Origin: Cyclobacterium salsum | Lineage (GTDB): Bacteria; Bacteroidota; Bacteroidia; Cytophagales; Cyclobacteriaceae | Length of the DNA: 64,000 bases | Direction of reading: 5' to 3' | Assembly (NCBI RefSeq): GCF_010119245.1 | Contig: NZ_WNKG01000014.1 | Coordinates: forward strand, 62,001-126,000 | Part shown: positions 15,204 to 25,049 of the stretch, piece by piece | Layout of the letters: the number at the start of each line of letters is the position of its first letter | How positions within the stretch are numbered: position 1 is the stretch's first letter | Made by a program: the position numbers and the translations under genes | Notes under the pieces: generated by a model | Told to the model about the DNA's origin: nothing | Seen by the model: only the letters and a program-made list of their open reading frames with translations | Databases searched by the model: none

Positions 15204-15662
15204 CTATTTGGCCAACTTCACATCAATGGCACTCAGCCCTTTCGGAGTTCTCTCGGTTTCGAAGGTGACCTGGTCATTTTCACGAACATCATCGACCAAA
15301 CCCTTTACGTGTACAAACACGCTATCCTGGGATTCCAGGTCTTTGATAAAACCATATCCCTTGGACTCATTGAAAAAGGTGACCTTTCCCTTCCTTCGCA
15401 GATCTTCCGGATCCACAGGAGCTTGTTTGGACACACTGACTTCAATATCCTCCAATTCGATTTTTTTCTTTTTTACCGTTGGATCGGGAGGAGTAGAAGT
15501 AATATTGCCCTCATCATCGACATAGGCAATCATGTCATCCAGATCGCCCCCTTTATTGGAATTCGATTTTCTGGCTTCTTTCTTTTCTTCTTTCTCCTTC
15601 TTCTTCCTTAATCTTTTTTTCTCTTTTTCTTTTTTGTTAAAAGTTTCTTTCGATTTTGCCAT
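15204..15662 (-). CDS. Cold-shock-domain protein with Lys/Glu-rich N-terminus
   Basis: 152 residues. The last 60 (about 91-150) form a cold-shock domain: KGKVTFFNESKGYGFIKD with RNP1 KGYGFI, then SVFVHV as RNP2, and DQVTFETERTPKGLSAIDV. It should bind single-stranded RNA or DNA in the cytoplasm. The first 35 residues are almost only K, E and R, predicted as a charged helix, followed by an acidic linker. This long-tailed layout is common in Bacteroidota cold-shock proteins and differs from the 70-residue CspA type. It marks the right border where normal gene content resumes after the island. Confidence 0.88.
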   Translation of the reverse strand: MAKSKETFNKKEKEKKRLRKKKEKEEKKEARKSNSNKGGDLDDMIAYVDDEGNITSTPPDPTVKKKKIELEDIEVSVSKQAPVDPEDLRRKGKVTFFNESKGYGFIKDLESQDSVFVHVKGLVDDVRENDQVTFETERTPKGLSAIDVKLAK

Positions 15663-16035
15663 AAATTAATTTTTGTTGAACGTAACTTACTCCTAACACA
15701 CAACACAGATTATCCGAATAAGATTGCATAAAAGCCTGATGTTTCTACTAATCGAACGACACTAGGAACTGAAATAAAAAAATCAATTTCGATCAGTAAC
15801 CTAATCCTGGAAAGCATGTTGTGGCTTTTTAGGATCACAAATTTGACCAAAAAAATGGATTTTTCCTATTTCATTGCTGCAATATATTTCTCAATGTGCT
15901 TCTATTTTGATTTTACCCCAGTTTAATTCGGGTAAGCGATTGGTATACTCGGTATTCCATTTTAATTTAGGAAACTAATTTTGCCAACAACTTCAAAACC
16001 AACCAAAATTTCCCACATCTAACCCACCCCTATTT
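15663..16035. other. Divergent intergenic region, csp / acetyl xylan esterase
   Basis: 373 bp, AT-rich, between divergent genes. It should hold the leader and promoter of the cold-shock gene and the promoter of the esterase gene (TAATTTTG at 15976). No RNA gene, repeat or small ORF stands out. Confidence 0.5.
15976..15983 (+). promoter_or_regulatory. Putative -7 box of the esterase gene
   Basis: TAATTTTG matches TAnnTTTG and lies 52 bp before the ATG at 16036. A clear -33 box was not found. Confidence 0.35.
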
Positions 16036-17319
16036 ATGAGAAAGACTGCATTACTACTGTTTTTTCTAGCCTGGATTACTTCCCTGGACTCATTGGCCCA
16101 ATCCCAGCAAGGCCAGTACATCCGCATCATGGTCAGCCCATCCGCACCGGACATGATCTATGGTACCGGAGAGACCATCACGTTTGATGTGGCGATCTAC
16201 AAATTTGGACAATTAGTAAAAGACGCTGACATCCAGTACGAGATTGGTCCGGAGCTAATGGAACCCGAAATAAAAGGCCAAACGGTGCTAAAAACGGGTA
16301 GCGGACAGATTAAAGGAGGAGAGTTATCCGTTCCGGGTTTTATCAGGTGCAAAATCACCTATCAGGAAGATGGAAAAACCTATCAAAACACGGGCACTGC
16401 TGGCATCGATCCCGAATCCATTGAACCCACCACCAGTCTGCCGGATGATTTTTCCGAATTCTGGAAAAAGGGCAAAGAGGAGTTAGGCCAAATCCCCCTC
16501 GAACCCGTCCTGACACACCTTCCCGATCGGTCAACCCACCTAACAGATGTATACCATGTACAATTCAGAAATATCAGCGGGTACATCTATGGGACTCTCA
16601 GCAAGCCCAAAAAACCCGGTACCTATCCGGCTATTTTACATGTTCCGGGAGCCGGAATTAGACCTTATTATGGGGCCAATAAGGATGAAAATGTAATTTC
16701 ATTGCAAATTGGTATACATGGCATTCCGGTAAACCTGTACGATTCCCCCATTTATCAAAACCTCTCGGCTGGAGCCCTAAGGGATTACAACCGGATTTTT
16801 CTGGAAGATAAAGACCGGTATTATTACAAAAGAGTGTATCTGGGCTGCGTTAGAGCAGTGGATTTTATCTATTCGCTGAGTGAATTCGACGGCGAAAACC
16901 TGGCCGTTATGGGAGGTAGTCAGGGAGGCGCCTTGTCCATCGTTACGGCCAGTCTCGACGACCGAATTGATTTCCTGGTAAGTTATTACCCTGCCCTTTC
17001 AGATCTTACCGGGTACCTGCACGGACGGGCCGGCGGCTGGCCTCACCTATTCAAAGAGGAATGGACCAATCAACCGGCCAAGGTTGCTACTTCAAAGTAT
17101 TATGATGTGGCCAATTTTGCCCGATTTATTAAAGTACCCGGATTCTATTCCTGGGGATTCAACGATAATGTGTGCCCGCCAACCTCCATGTATGCAGCCT
17201 ACAATGTCATCCCTGGGGATAAGACCTTATCTCTTTATCAGGATGCCGCTCATTGGCGCTATGCTGAACAGAGCGAAGAAGGCCATGCCTGGATCATGAA
17301 AAAACTAGGCGTCGAATAA
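16036..17319 (+). CDS. Secreted acetyl xylan esterase (AXE1/cephalosporin-C deacetylase family)
   Basis: 427 residues with a signal peptide of about 21 residues ending LAQ, then an N-terminal beta-rich domain (about 25-135) and an AXE1-type alpha/beta hydrolase. The nucleophile elbow is GGSQGG with Ser 295. Asp 377 in GFNDNVCPP and a C-terminal His (406 or 417) complete the triad. The family removes acetyl groups from xylan, xylo-oligosaccharides or other acetylated sugars (CE7). It stands alone on the plus strand, convergent with a sugar operon. A role in plant or algal polysaccharide use is a reasonable inference. Confidence 0.87.
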   Translation: MRKTALLLFFLAWITSLDSLAQSQQGQYIRIMVSPSAPDMIYGTGETITFDVAIYKFGQLVKDADIQYEIGPELMEPEIKGQTVLKTGSGQIKGGELSVPGFIRCKITYQEDGKTYQNTGTAGIDPESIEPTTSLPDDFSEFWKKGKEELGQIPLEPVLTHLPDRSTHLTDVYHVQFRNISGYIYGTLSKPKKPGTYPAILHVPGAGIRPYYGANKDENVISLQIGIHGIPVNLYDSPIYQNLSAGALRDYNRIFLEDKDRYYYKRVYLGCVRAVDFIYSLSEFDGENLAVMGGSQGGALSIVTASLDDRIDFLVSYYPALSDLTGYLHGRAGGWPHLFKEEWTNQPAKVATSKYYDVANFARFIKVPGFYSWGFNDNVCPPTSMYAAYNVIPGDKTLSLYQDAAHWRYAEQSEEGHAWIMKKLGVE

Positions 17320-17379
17320 CGAATTCAAAGGAAAATCCGGCAGGGGTATTTCTTCAGACCCACTGCCGGATTGCTACGT

Positions 17380-19101
17380 TCATTTTTCCGGCCACCTTGT
17401 TTCTATTCCCTGAGACCGGATAAAATCCTGAAACTCGGCCAGCAGCGACCTGTCTTCCCTGACTATTTTTGGACGAACCTTTTTCTCCAGCGCAAAGGGC
17501 ACCAGCATGCCAACCGCTTCTCCGATACTCCACTCTACCGGATGCAGCCGGTAGCAACCGTTAGTAATGTGGGTGGTGCCTATGTTTTTATTTGCAGGCA
17601 ATAAATTCTCTGTTTTTCTGGGGATAAGGGCCCCTAAAGGAATCTGGAAGGGTAGCGACCCAAAATCAATGTAATTATCCCCACCGGAACTGGGGTGCAG
17701 GTCGATATGGTAATATCCTATCCCCACGCTATCGTAAAAATCTGCCGATGTGAGCTCCTGCCCACTTAAGCCGGTAATACTCGCCCGCTGTTCGGCGCCC
17801 ACATGTTCCTCAAGAACCGTAAATAGCGCTTTTATTCTTCTGGATTCCCGTACATACGGATATTTAGCCAGTCCATCAGAGGTTTCCATCAGGTCATGCC
17901 GCAATCGCAAACCCGGCCAACCTTTTCCACCATCCGGCCTGGGAGCCTCCGTTTGGAGCCAGTAAAGCATGGAAAGGCTTTGCTGCTTGCCGGCATCTAC
18001 ATGTCGGTTAAACTCCGCTTCACTTACATCAATGATATTTCCGGATACGTAATCATTTTGGGGCCAGTTAACAATGGTGGCATCCCCCTGATAAAAACCC
18101 GATTTAAAATTGTCCTGATGTAAAATTCGCCGGTAAAGCATCAGGTTAAGCTTGTCAGCCGTGGGGATCCCCTCCGGGTGAAAGCCCAGTTCTTTTGGTT
18201 CCAGGTTACGGGGATTACTGTAATTCAGTTCCAGCATTTTCCCTGCCCATGGCGGATCCATTTGGGGAGTGAAATTTTTCCAGTAGGCATAATCAACTGG
18301 CTTTGGGATGGTCCAATCTTCCCCTTTGACATAATCCATGGCAAAGCAAACCGTAAATGCCTGATTATTATCCGGCCGGTGGCTGCTCCCAGCATGAAAT
18401 TCTCCGGTGTCCGCCCGGGATTCACTGCCGGTGATGTATTCGGTATCTGTGAGTGGTAATAAGTCTCCCAGCTCCGTGGCATCTACGAAGTACCTGCCTT
18501 TGGCGATGATGGTACTGCCTTCCCGTAAATTTTTGAACCTCAATTCCTGAACCCGATTTTGGCGTACGTTAGCAGAAACAACTTTGTGTTCTTTTAGGAT
18601 GAGAATTTTTCGGGCACTTTCGTAGGGTGCGAACATTTCCTCCAACACCCGATGTGCTACCTTTGGCTCATGACACAAGCGGGAAACAGAGCCATTTCCA
18701 GGATTTAATCGTTCATTGGCAGCCGCTTCCGGAGTAAGGGGATAGTGCCGCTTGTAATACTCCCGGACATTTTCCCGAAATTGCCGGTAAAGTGCCGGTG
18801 CACCATGGGTTTCGATCCACTGGTGTTCGTCTGGTGGCACTCCCTGCTGAGACAACTGCCCCCCTAACCAGTCGGTTTCTTCCGTCATCAGTACAGAAAG
18901 GCCGTTTCTTAGGGCAGCCAGCGCTGATGCGCAACCGCCTAAACCTGCTCCAGCAATGACCAGATCGGCTTCAAAAACCGCTCCGTTTTCCGCCACCTTC
19001 ACTTCCCTGTTTAATCCCAGCGCAGCGGCGGGCGTTCCTATCACGGAAGCAAAGGAACCCGTTCCTAGCGCTACCTTTCCAATAAAGTCTCTTCTCTTCA
19101 T
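17380..19101 (-). CDS. Tat-exported FAD-dependent oxidoreductase
   Basis: 573 residues. The N-terminus MKRRDF followed by a hydrophobic Gly/Ala stretch is a twin-arginine signal. The FAD-binding Rossmann motif is GAGLGG at 51-56 with the following ASALAALRNG helix, and WLGGQLSQQG, typical of the FAD_oxidored group, comes soon after. The C-terminal NIGTTHITNGCYRLHPVEWSIGEA segment is also usual for this group. The substrate is unknown. The gene is last in an apparent operon after an MFS sugar porter and an AGE epimerase, with 39 bp to the epimerase stop, so it may act on the same sugar. Confidence 0.85.
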   Translation of the reverse strand: MKRRDFIGKVALGTGSFASVIGTPAAALGLNREVKVAENGAVFEADLVIAGAGLGGCASALAALRNGLSVLMTEETDWLGGQLSQQGVPPDEHQWIETHGAPALYRQFRENVREYYKRHYPLTPEAAANERLNPGNGSVSRLCHEPKVAHRVLEEMFAPYESARKILILKEHKVVSANVRQNRVQELRFKNLREGSTIIAKGRYFVDATELGDLLPLTDTEYITGSESRADTGEFHAGSSHRPDNNQAFTVCFAMDYVKGEDWTIPKPVDYAYWKNFTPQMDPPWAGKMLELNYSNPRNLEPKELGFHPEGIPTADKLNLMLYRRILHQDNFKSGFYQGDATIVNWPQNDYVSGNIIDVSEAEFNRHVDAGKQQSLSMLYWLQTEAPRPDGGKGWPGLRLRHDLMETSDGLAKYPYVRESRRIKALFTVLEEHVGAEQRASITGLSGQELTSADFYDSVGIGYYHIDLHPSSGGDNYIDFGSLPFQIPLGALIPRKTENLLPANKNIGTTHITNGCYRLHPVEWSIGEAVGMLVPFALEKKVRPKIVREDRSLLAEFQDFIRSQGIETRWPEK

Positions 19102-19140
19102 ACGATTACAAATTTTGGGCTGATGGATGATAATATAAAC

Positions 19141-20295
19141 TTATAATTGAGCTAGTGATTGCCAAACCTGATAAAGGCCCCTGGGTACGTGAAAACAGCC
19201 TTTCCACTTTCCTCCCTTCAAAGGTAGCTGCACCTTACCATACCGGTCCAGGTATCCAAACCACTCCGGATAGTCCGGGTCTTTGAAATGGGTCCAGGTG
19301 TACGCATGCACTTTTTCGAACCAACTTCGACAAACCGGATCCCCGGTCATCTGGAATGCTTTGGCCAGAAATACCAGGCATTCCAGGTGCACCCACCAAA
19401 GCTTCTGATTCCATTCCAGTTTATCGGGCGGATGGCCTTTGATATCCAAAAAATAATAAATGCCACCGTATTTGGAATCCCAACCGTATTCCAGCGTTCG
19501 CAATCCCGTCTCGATGGCCCTGTCCCGCAATGTTGGATCGCCAAATCGCTTCGAGAGGTCCAGCATAAACCACATGGCTTCTATGGCGTGCCCCGGGCTG
19601 GTCAGTCTTCCCTCAAAGGAATCGCAGAAGCTGCCATCTTCCAACACATTTTCCAAGACCAATCCCGAATGGGGATCCAGAAACACATCCATCACTTCGT
19701 GAATAACTCCTGATGCCAGGTCTTGCACCAGCCCTTCATCCAACAAAGACTCCATTTCCAGGGTGAGGTTGCTAAGAATCATCGGAAGCGCAAAACTCTT
19801 CAGGCTTCGGGTACCGGGAAATGCCTTATTGTACTTCCCTTTGGGATTGCTTCTTCGCGAGAGGATGTTTTCGAAGGTACTGACTGCCAGGCGGGCATAT
19901 TCTTCCTGCTGATCCACTTTATATAGTGCCGAAAAGGCCATGGCTGCAAAACAGTCCGAAAAAATATTGTATGGCTGCACCAAGGGTTTACCGGCTCTGT
20001 TCAATGAAAAATAAAAATTACCCTGCGCATCGCTGCCGTTTTTTTGAAGAAAATGAGCACCGTCTCTAGCCATATTCAACCAGTCAGGGTTGGTACCCAC
20101 CTTTTCGCATAGCATGGAAAAGAACCATACCTGCCGGGCTTGTAACCAAACAAATTTATCGGTATCATAGACTTTTCCCTTTTGATCCAAACAGGTAAAA
20201 TACCCGCCCTGCTCTTTATCGGGACTATGTTCCTGCCAAAATGGAATCACCTGATCGAGAAGTTCGTTTTTGTACGTATCCAGAAACTGTTTCAT
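19141..20295 (-). CDS. AGE-family epimerase/isomerase (N-acylglucosamine 2-epimerase fold)
   Basis: 384 residues forming the (alpha/alpha)6 barrel of the AGE superfamily. Landmarks include FVWLQARQVWFFSMLCE, the conserved SPGHAIEAMWFMLDL with its His, KLWWVHLECLVFLAKAF, and the closing GCFHVPRGLYQVW. The family includes N-acetylglucosamine/ManNAc 2-epimerases, cellobiose 2-epimerases and mannose isomerases; sequence alone does not decide which. There is no signal peptide, so it is cytoplasmic. The ATG overlaps the stop of the upstream sugar porter gene by 4 bp, which argues that the transported sugar is the epimerase substrate. Confidence 0.85.
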   Translation of the reverse strand: MKQFLDTYKNELLDQVIPFWQEHSPDKEQGGYFTCLDQKGKVYDTDKFVWLQARQVWFFSMLCEKVGTNPDWLNMARDGAHFLQKNGSDAQGNFYFSLNRAGKPLVQPYNIFSDCFAAMAFSALYKVDQQEEYARLAVSTFENILSRRSNPKGKYNKAFPGTRSLKSFALPMILSNLTLEMESLLDEGLVQDLASGVIHEVMDVFLDPHSGLVLENVLEDGSFCDSFEGRLTSPGHAIEAMWFMLDLSKRFGDPTLRDRAIETGLRTLEYGWDSKYGGIYYFLDIKGHPPDKLEWNQKLWWVHLECLVFLAKAFQMTGDPVCRSWFEKVHAYTWTHFKDPDYPEWFGYLDRYGKVQLPLKGGKWKGCFHVPRGLYQVWQSLAQL

Positions 20296-21716
20296 ATGCT
20301 ATTATGTTGGTCTTTTTGGTCTCCTAACCAATACGATTCAATGTCCTCCAGGCTCCTGCCTGATGTTTCCGGGATTTTCTTCCAAATAAGGTAGAGGTAA
20401 GGGAAACACATCAACGCAAAGAACAAAAAGGTCCCCGTGGGGCCCAGTTTTTCCAAAAACCAGGGGGTCAATTGCCCCACCAGATAGGTCCCTACCCATA
20501 ACGAAAACCCGGCAATCGACATGGCCAGCCCCCGTATTTTGTTGGGGTACATTTCCGAAAGCAACACAAAGATTACCGCTGAAATGCTGATGGCAGTGCA
20601 GAAAATATACATTAAAAACAAGGTCAACAGCAACAACGAGGACAAACCTAAATGGGTACCAGCATAAAAATAGAAACTGATCAAAAGTAAGCTAAGAATC
20701 ATTCCGCTTACCCCAAAATACACCAGCTTTTTTCTACCCACTTTATCAATGATCAACAGGGCCAAAATAGTGGTCAGGACATTGACCAAGCCTACCATTA
20801 CCTGGTAAAACAAGGCATCCCCACCGGATAATCCACTTTGCTCAAAAATCCCGGGACCGTAATACAATACGGCATTTACGCCCATAAACTGCCCCAATAC
20901 CGCAATAGCCATCCCATAGAGGACTGGCCGGAGGATCTTCGGGTTTTTCAACAGCTCGAAGTTGGATTCGCTGGTCTTAGCTGCCTGTTTTCTTACTTCC
21001 TCAATCTTAATTTTCGCCAACTTCCTATCCGGATATAGCCGGCTAAACACCCTTTCAGCGCGATCCGCACGTTGGTTAATGACCAACCATCGGGGACTTT
21101 CCGGTATGATAAACAATACCAGCAGAAAAAACAATGCGGGCAGTAGTTCCATCCCAAGCATTCCCCTCCATACCTGCTGGTGAAAAAGCAAATCCCAGGG
21201 CTTCTGCTCGCTAAAAAGGTCCGTTACTGACCATTCCAATAGCTGAAAATTCACCAGGTAGGCCCCCAGGAAGCCTACGGTTATGGCCAATTGATACAGG
21301 GAGACCAGGCTGCCCCGGATCTTGGCTGGTGCCACCTCTGAAATGTACATGGGAGATACGATGGAAACCATTCCAATACCCGCTCCGCCAATGATTCTGA
21401 AAATTACGAGTGAAAAAAAGGTAGGTGCCAAAGCGCATCCCAAGGCAGATACCGCAAACAAAAGGGCTGCCAGTAACATCACCTTTTTCCTGCCAATAAG
21501 ATCTGCCAACCGCCCCGAAATGGTTACTCCCAAAATAGATCCCAGCAAGGCACAGCCCACATACCATCCCTGAGACATGGCATCCAAATCGAAAAGCTCG
21601 CTTACCTGACCTATGGTTCCGGACACCACTGCCGTGTCGTATCCAAACAAAAAACCACCTATCGCCGCAATCAGCGATAGTGTCAGGATATACCGAAAGG
21701 AAGCATCAAATATCAT
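20292..21716 (-). CDS. MFS sugar porter (XylE/GalP-like)
   Basis: 474 residues with twelve predicted transmembrane helices. Sugar-porter signatures are present: GFLFGYDTAVVSG in helix 1, GRLADLIGRKK in the 2-3 loop, PESPRWLV before the central loop, DKVGRKK in the 8-9 loop, and PETSGRSLEDIE after helix 12. It should be a proton-coupled sugar symporter in the inner membrane. The gene is first in the operon and overlaps the epimerase gene by 4 bp. Confidence 0.92.
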   Translation of the reverse strand: MIFDASFRYILTLSLIAAIGGFLFGYDTAVVSGTIGQVSELFDLDAMSQGWYVGCALLGSILGVTISGRLADLIGRKKVMLLAALLFAVSALGCALAPTFFSLVIFRIIGGAGIGMVSIVSPMYISEVAPAKIRGSLVSLYQLAITVGFLGAYLVNFQLLEWSVTDLFSEQKPWDLLFHQQVWRGMLGMELLPALFFLLVLFIIPESPRWLVINQRADRAERVFSRLYPDRKLAKIKIEEVRKQAAKTSESNFELLKNPKILRPVLYGMAIAVLGQFMGVNAVLYYGPGIFEQSGLSGGDALFYQVMVGLVNVLTTILALLIIDKVGRKKLVYFGVSGMILSLLLISFYFYAGTHLGLSSLLLLTLFLMYIFCTAISISAVIFVLLSEMYPNKIRGLAMSIAGFSLWVGTYLVGQLTPWFLEKLGPTGTFLFFALMCFPYLYLIWKKIPETSGRSLEDIESYWLGDQKDQHNSI

Positions 21717-21826
21717 TGGTTTGCAGCATTGATGATGGAAAATTTACGTATAGGGTTAGAATTTTTCTTGTTGAAAACGGGATGTTTTGCATGCCTTTCC
21801 AACCAATAAACTCGAAAGACGCCTGC

Positions 21827-22918
21827 CTAATCGGGAATGGACCAGGATATATTTTTATCATATTTTAGTTTCCCCGAAGAAATCACCAAAGGGGACGAAA
21901 CGTTATTCCGGTAAAGCATCCCGGTCCCCAGGCCTTGTGGGAGTATAGGGTTCAGGGAAGAGGTCAATTGAGCAATGGCATTTAGACCGATATTACTTTC
22001 CAACGCAGAGGTCATCCACCATCCAATTCCCAAATCCTCAGCGAGACTGATCCACTCTTTTGTTGCCAGAATCCCGCCTACTAAGCTCGGTTTCAAAATC
22101 AGATAGGCCGGTTTAAGATCCTCCAGTAGGGCTTTTTTCTGCTGGATATCGTTGATTCCGATTAATTCTTCATCCAGCGCAATCGGAATGGGGGATGTTC
22201 GGCATAATTCCGCCATGGCTTTCCCATTTCCTGGACCAATAGGCTGTTCAATACTATGAATTCCCAGTTTTGCCAATCGATTCAGCTTACCCATGGCCTC
22301 GTTTGGATTAAAAGCACCGTTGGCATCTACCCTTAACGTGATTTGTTCTTTGCTGTATTTTTCTCGGATCGACTCCAGTAAGGCCAGCTCCGATTCAAAA
22401 TCAATGGCACCAATCTTCATCTTGATGCAATCAAAGCCCTGCTGCAACTTCTGTTCTATCTGCTGCTTCATAAATGGCTTTTCACCCATCCAGATAAGTC
22501 CATTGATGGGGATTTCGGTGCCGTATTCGTAGAAACGGTTGGGAAGAATTTTCCTTATCCCCCCGTTTACGAGGTCCAACATGGCTGCCTCCAGGCCAAA
22601 CCGGAGGCTGGGCAACTCATCTAGCCCCACTTCAGAAAGCATCTGTAGGATTTTTGTGGGTTCCGTTGAAAAAGGAATGGTCTCCAGTTCTCCTAAAACT
22701 TCCATCGCCCGGTCCATAAAATCCGGAAGGTCATCCGGACTCAGCCCTCTTAGGGGTCCTGCCTCTCCTATCCCATAGATTTCAGGAAAAACGGGGGATT
22801 GGACCCGGATAAAGTGGGTTTGTTTATCTTTCAATACCCCCCTACTGGTACCTGCATCGAATGAGAAATCCAGGATGTAGGGCTTGATGGCTGCTTTGAC
22901 TTTAAAGGTTTGAGTCAT
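21827..22918 (-). CDS. menC: o-Succinylbenzoate synthase
   Basis: 363 residues of the enolase superfamily (muconate-lactonizing subgroup). The catalytic set is visible: KMKIG (acid/base Lys of KxK), the metal ligands Asp in RVDANGAF, Glu in SIEQPI and Asp in IALDEE, and the second Lys in LILKPSLVGG. The WWMTSALESNIGLNAIAQ ending is typical for Bacteroidota MenC. It would dehydrate SHCHC to o-succinylbenzoate in menaquinone synthesis. No other men genes are in the window, so a related enolase-family enzyme such as a dipeptide epimerase is a remote alternative. Confidence 0.85.
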   Translation of the reverse strand: MTQTFKVKAAIKPYILDFSFDAGTSRGVLKDKQTHFIRVQSPVFPEIYGIGEAGPLRGLSPDDLPDFMDRAMEVLGELETIPFSTEPTKILQMLSEVGLDELPSLRFGLEAAMLDLVNGGIRKILPNRFYEYGTEIPINGLIWMGEKPFMKQQIEQKLQQGFDCIKMKIGAIDFESELALLESIREKYSKEQITLRVDANGAFNPNEAMGKLNRLAKLGIHSIEQPIGPGNGKAMAELCRTSPIPIALDEELIGINDIQQKKALLEDLKPAYLILKPSLVGGILATKEWISLAEDLGIGWWMTSALESNIGLNAIAQLTSSLNPILPQGLGTGMLYRNNVSSPLVISSGKLKYDKNISWSIPD

Positions 22919-23054
22919 TTCCGTCTTTAAATAGGTTCAAATATGCGCATTTTCTTTTAATCCCGACACCCTTTTATTCCCAAATCCTGGTAATGACCTC
23001 CCAAATAGTCGTATCTGTGCATGGTCAGGTTACCGGCAATTGGCCTAAAAATAC

Positions 23055-23062
23055 TATATTTG
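23055..23062 (+). promoter_or_regulatory. Putative -7 box of queA
   Basis: TATATTTG matches the TAnnTTTG consensus and is 38 bp before the ATG at 23101. No good -33 match was found. Confidence 0.45.
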
Positions 23063-23100
23063 CCCGAATTTAAAATTGAAAGGATTACCAGACATTGCAC

Positions 23101-24321
23101 ATGGAGATTACCCCCAGCCTCAAGGACTACGACTACCATTTACCGGATGCTTTCATCGCCAAATACCCCTTAAAAAAGCGCGATGCCTCCAAATTACTCC
23201 ATTACGAAAATGGAAAAATTCAACACGCACATTTTTCAGACCTACCTACGGTCTTGCCTCCCAATACGCAATTGGTATTCAATGACACCAAGGTTATTCC
23301 GGCCAGACTGCATTTTAGAAAGCCTACTGGCGCGGCTATCGAGCTCTTTTTACTAAACCCACTGAAGCCGTCTACGCTTATTCCACAAAGCATGGAGAGC
23401 CATGGACCGGTGGTCTGGGAATGCATGGTGGGAAACTTAAAGCGGTGGAAGGAAGGCGAGCAGATTGAATGCGAAATACCTTTGAACCAGCAAAATATAG
23501 TGCTCCGGGCAAAATTACTCTCAAGGGAAACGAAAGCGGTGGAATTCAGTTGGGATCCGGCTGAACTTACCTTTGCCTCCATTGTGGAAGCTAGCGGAGA
23601 AGTACCGCTCCCTCCCTACTTGAATAGAAAAGCAGATGACTCGGATAAATCAAGATACCAAACGGTCTATTCGAAAATTCAGGGAGCTGTGGCCGCTCCC
23701 ACTGCCGGACTTCATTTTACTGAAAAGACCCTGGAGGAACTCAAAAAAAGAAAAATCCCCCTTCACTACCTTACCCTTCACGTGGGAGCAGGTACATTTT
23801 TGCCGATTAAGCACCAAAACATCCTGGAGCACCCCATGCATCGGGAACAAATGGTCTTTTCCAAAGAAAATATCGAAAATTTGTGCCGTACCCGGGGAAA
23901 TATAGTGGCGGTCGGCACCACCTCCTTGCGATCCCTGGAAAGCTTGTATTGGTACGGGGTTAAGCTAATTTCGGGGTCCAATACTGAGTTTCAGGTAGGA
24001 AAGTTAGACCCCTACCATGGCGAGGAAAAAAACATTTCTAAACAAAAAAGCTTTGAAGCCATTTTGGCCCATATGAAAAACACCAATCAGGCCCAACTGA
24101 TCGGTGCCACAGAGATCTTCATTTTTCCTGGCTATCGTTTCAGGGTCTGCAACGGGCTGGTAACTAATTTTCATCAACCCTGTTCCACGCTAATTCTGCT
24201 GATTGCTGCTTTCACCCATCAGCAATGGCGGGTGATTTACGAAGAAGCATTGAAGAATGAATATCGGTTTTTAAGCTATGGAGACAGCAGTTTGCTATGG
24301 TACAATAAATTGGAGGTTTAA
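23101..24321 (+). CDS. queA: tRNA preQ1(34) S-adenosylmethionine ribosyltransferase-isomerase
   Basis: About 406 residues. It transfers and isomerises the ribosyl part of SAM onto preQ1 in tRNA to give epoxyqueuosine. Family blocks are clear: LVFNDTKVIPARL, GAAIELFLL, GEVPLPPYLNR, VAAPTAGLHFTEKTLEEL, LHVGAGTFLPI, and ATEIFIFPGYRFRVCNGLVTNFHQPCSTLILLIAAF. The start is set at the ATG at 23101. A TTG at 23095 is in frame but weaker, and an upstream TATATTTG promoter box fits either. It is divergent from menC and convergent with a LytTR gene whose stop is only 4 bp away. Confidence 0.95.
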   Translation: MEITPSLKDYDYHLPDAFIAKYPLKKRDASKLLHYENGKIQHAHFSDLPTVLPPNTQLVFNDTKVIPARLHFRKPTGAAIELFLLNPLKPSTLIPQSMESHGPVVWECMVGNLKRWKEGEQIECEIPLNQQNIVLRAKLLSRETKAVEFSWDPAELTFASIVEASGEVPLPPYLNRKADDSDKSRYQTVYSKIQGAVAAPTAGLHFTEKTLEELKKRKIPLHYLTLHVGAGTFLPIKHQNILEHPMHREQMVFSKENIENLCRTRGNIVAVGTTSLRSLESLYWYGVKLISGSNTEFQVGKLDPYHGEEKNISKQKSFEAILAHMKNTNQAQLIGATEIFIFPGYRFRVCNGLVTNFHQPCSTLILLIAAFTHQQWRVIYEEALKNEYRFLSYGDSSLLWYNKLEV

Positions 24322-24325
24322 TCTT

Positions 24326-24745
24326 TTAATCAAACCCGTTGCTGCCTAGCTTTTGAACGCCACTGATGAGCGTTTGGTAATACGTTCTCCCCACAGGAAC
24401 CTTTTCGTTTCGAACGGAAACCTCCTTGGGTGAAATAGTTCGGATCTCTTCCAGGTTCACTATAAAGGATTTATGAATTCTGAGGAACGATTCCGTTGGC
24501 AAAATTTCCTCAAACTCTTTCAATATATTTCGTAATGAAAAACTTTTTTCCCTGGTCACCAAGGTGGTATAATTGCCATCTCCTTTGAGATAAACGATTT
24601 CGGAATAGGCAATTTTGGTTAGACAACCTTTATCCCTTATGAAAATAGCATCTTTGATAAGAATCTCTTTGGATCCATCATAAGTATCCGCCACGCCATT
24701 CACCGCTCTATCCGCTATTTCCTGTATATTTTCTTTGAGTCCCAT
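24326..24745 (-). CDS. LytTR-domain DNA-binding protein without receiver domain
   Basis: About 139 residues from the ATG at 24745; an in-frame TTG at 24799 is an alternative. The C-terminal 100 residues are a LytTR domain: IFIRDKGCLTKIAYSEIVYLKGDGNYTTLVT, the FLRIHKSFIVNLEEI motif, and VPVGRTYYQTLI. LytTR domains bind DNA at short direct repeats. No response-regulator receiver domain precedes it, so it is a stand-alone regulator or is controlled by an unknown partner. It abuts queA tail to tail. Confidence 0.82.
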   Translation of the reverse strand: MGLKENIQEIADRAVNGVADTYDGSKEILIKDAIFIRDKGCLTKIAYSEIVYLKGDGNYTTLVTREKSFSLRNILKEFEEILPTESFLRIHKSFIVNLEEIRTISPKEVSVRNEKVPVGRTYYQTLISGVQKLGSNGFD

Positions 24746-25049
24746 ATTGATTGAATGATTATTTTTTCCAGTTTTAGAATAAACTCCGCTACCATACAAA
24801 TGTTTGTAGAGCAGTGAAAATATTCAGGGGGAAGGCAGATTGGAGGGCTACGGGAGCAAGGTCAGTAGTTCAGTTTTCTATTCTTAAAAAACCAACTCAT
24901 TTCTAATAATGGGGTTCATAGCGGTACAAGCATTCCTTTTACATCTAATTTTTAGCTTTTTAATGCCATTATTTCGTAGCTTATTTTACATTTTAAAAAG
25001 TATTTTTTAATTTAAAGTTTGTTAAATGATTAAACGTAAATAAGTAATT
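24746..25049. other. AT-rich intergenic region
   Basis: 304 bp between the divergent LytTR gene and the small lipoprotein gene. It is AT-rich, especially 24950-25049. No clear promoter box, repeat or RNA gene was recognised; the promoters of both genes must lie here. Confidence 0.4.
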
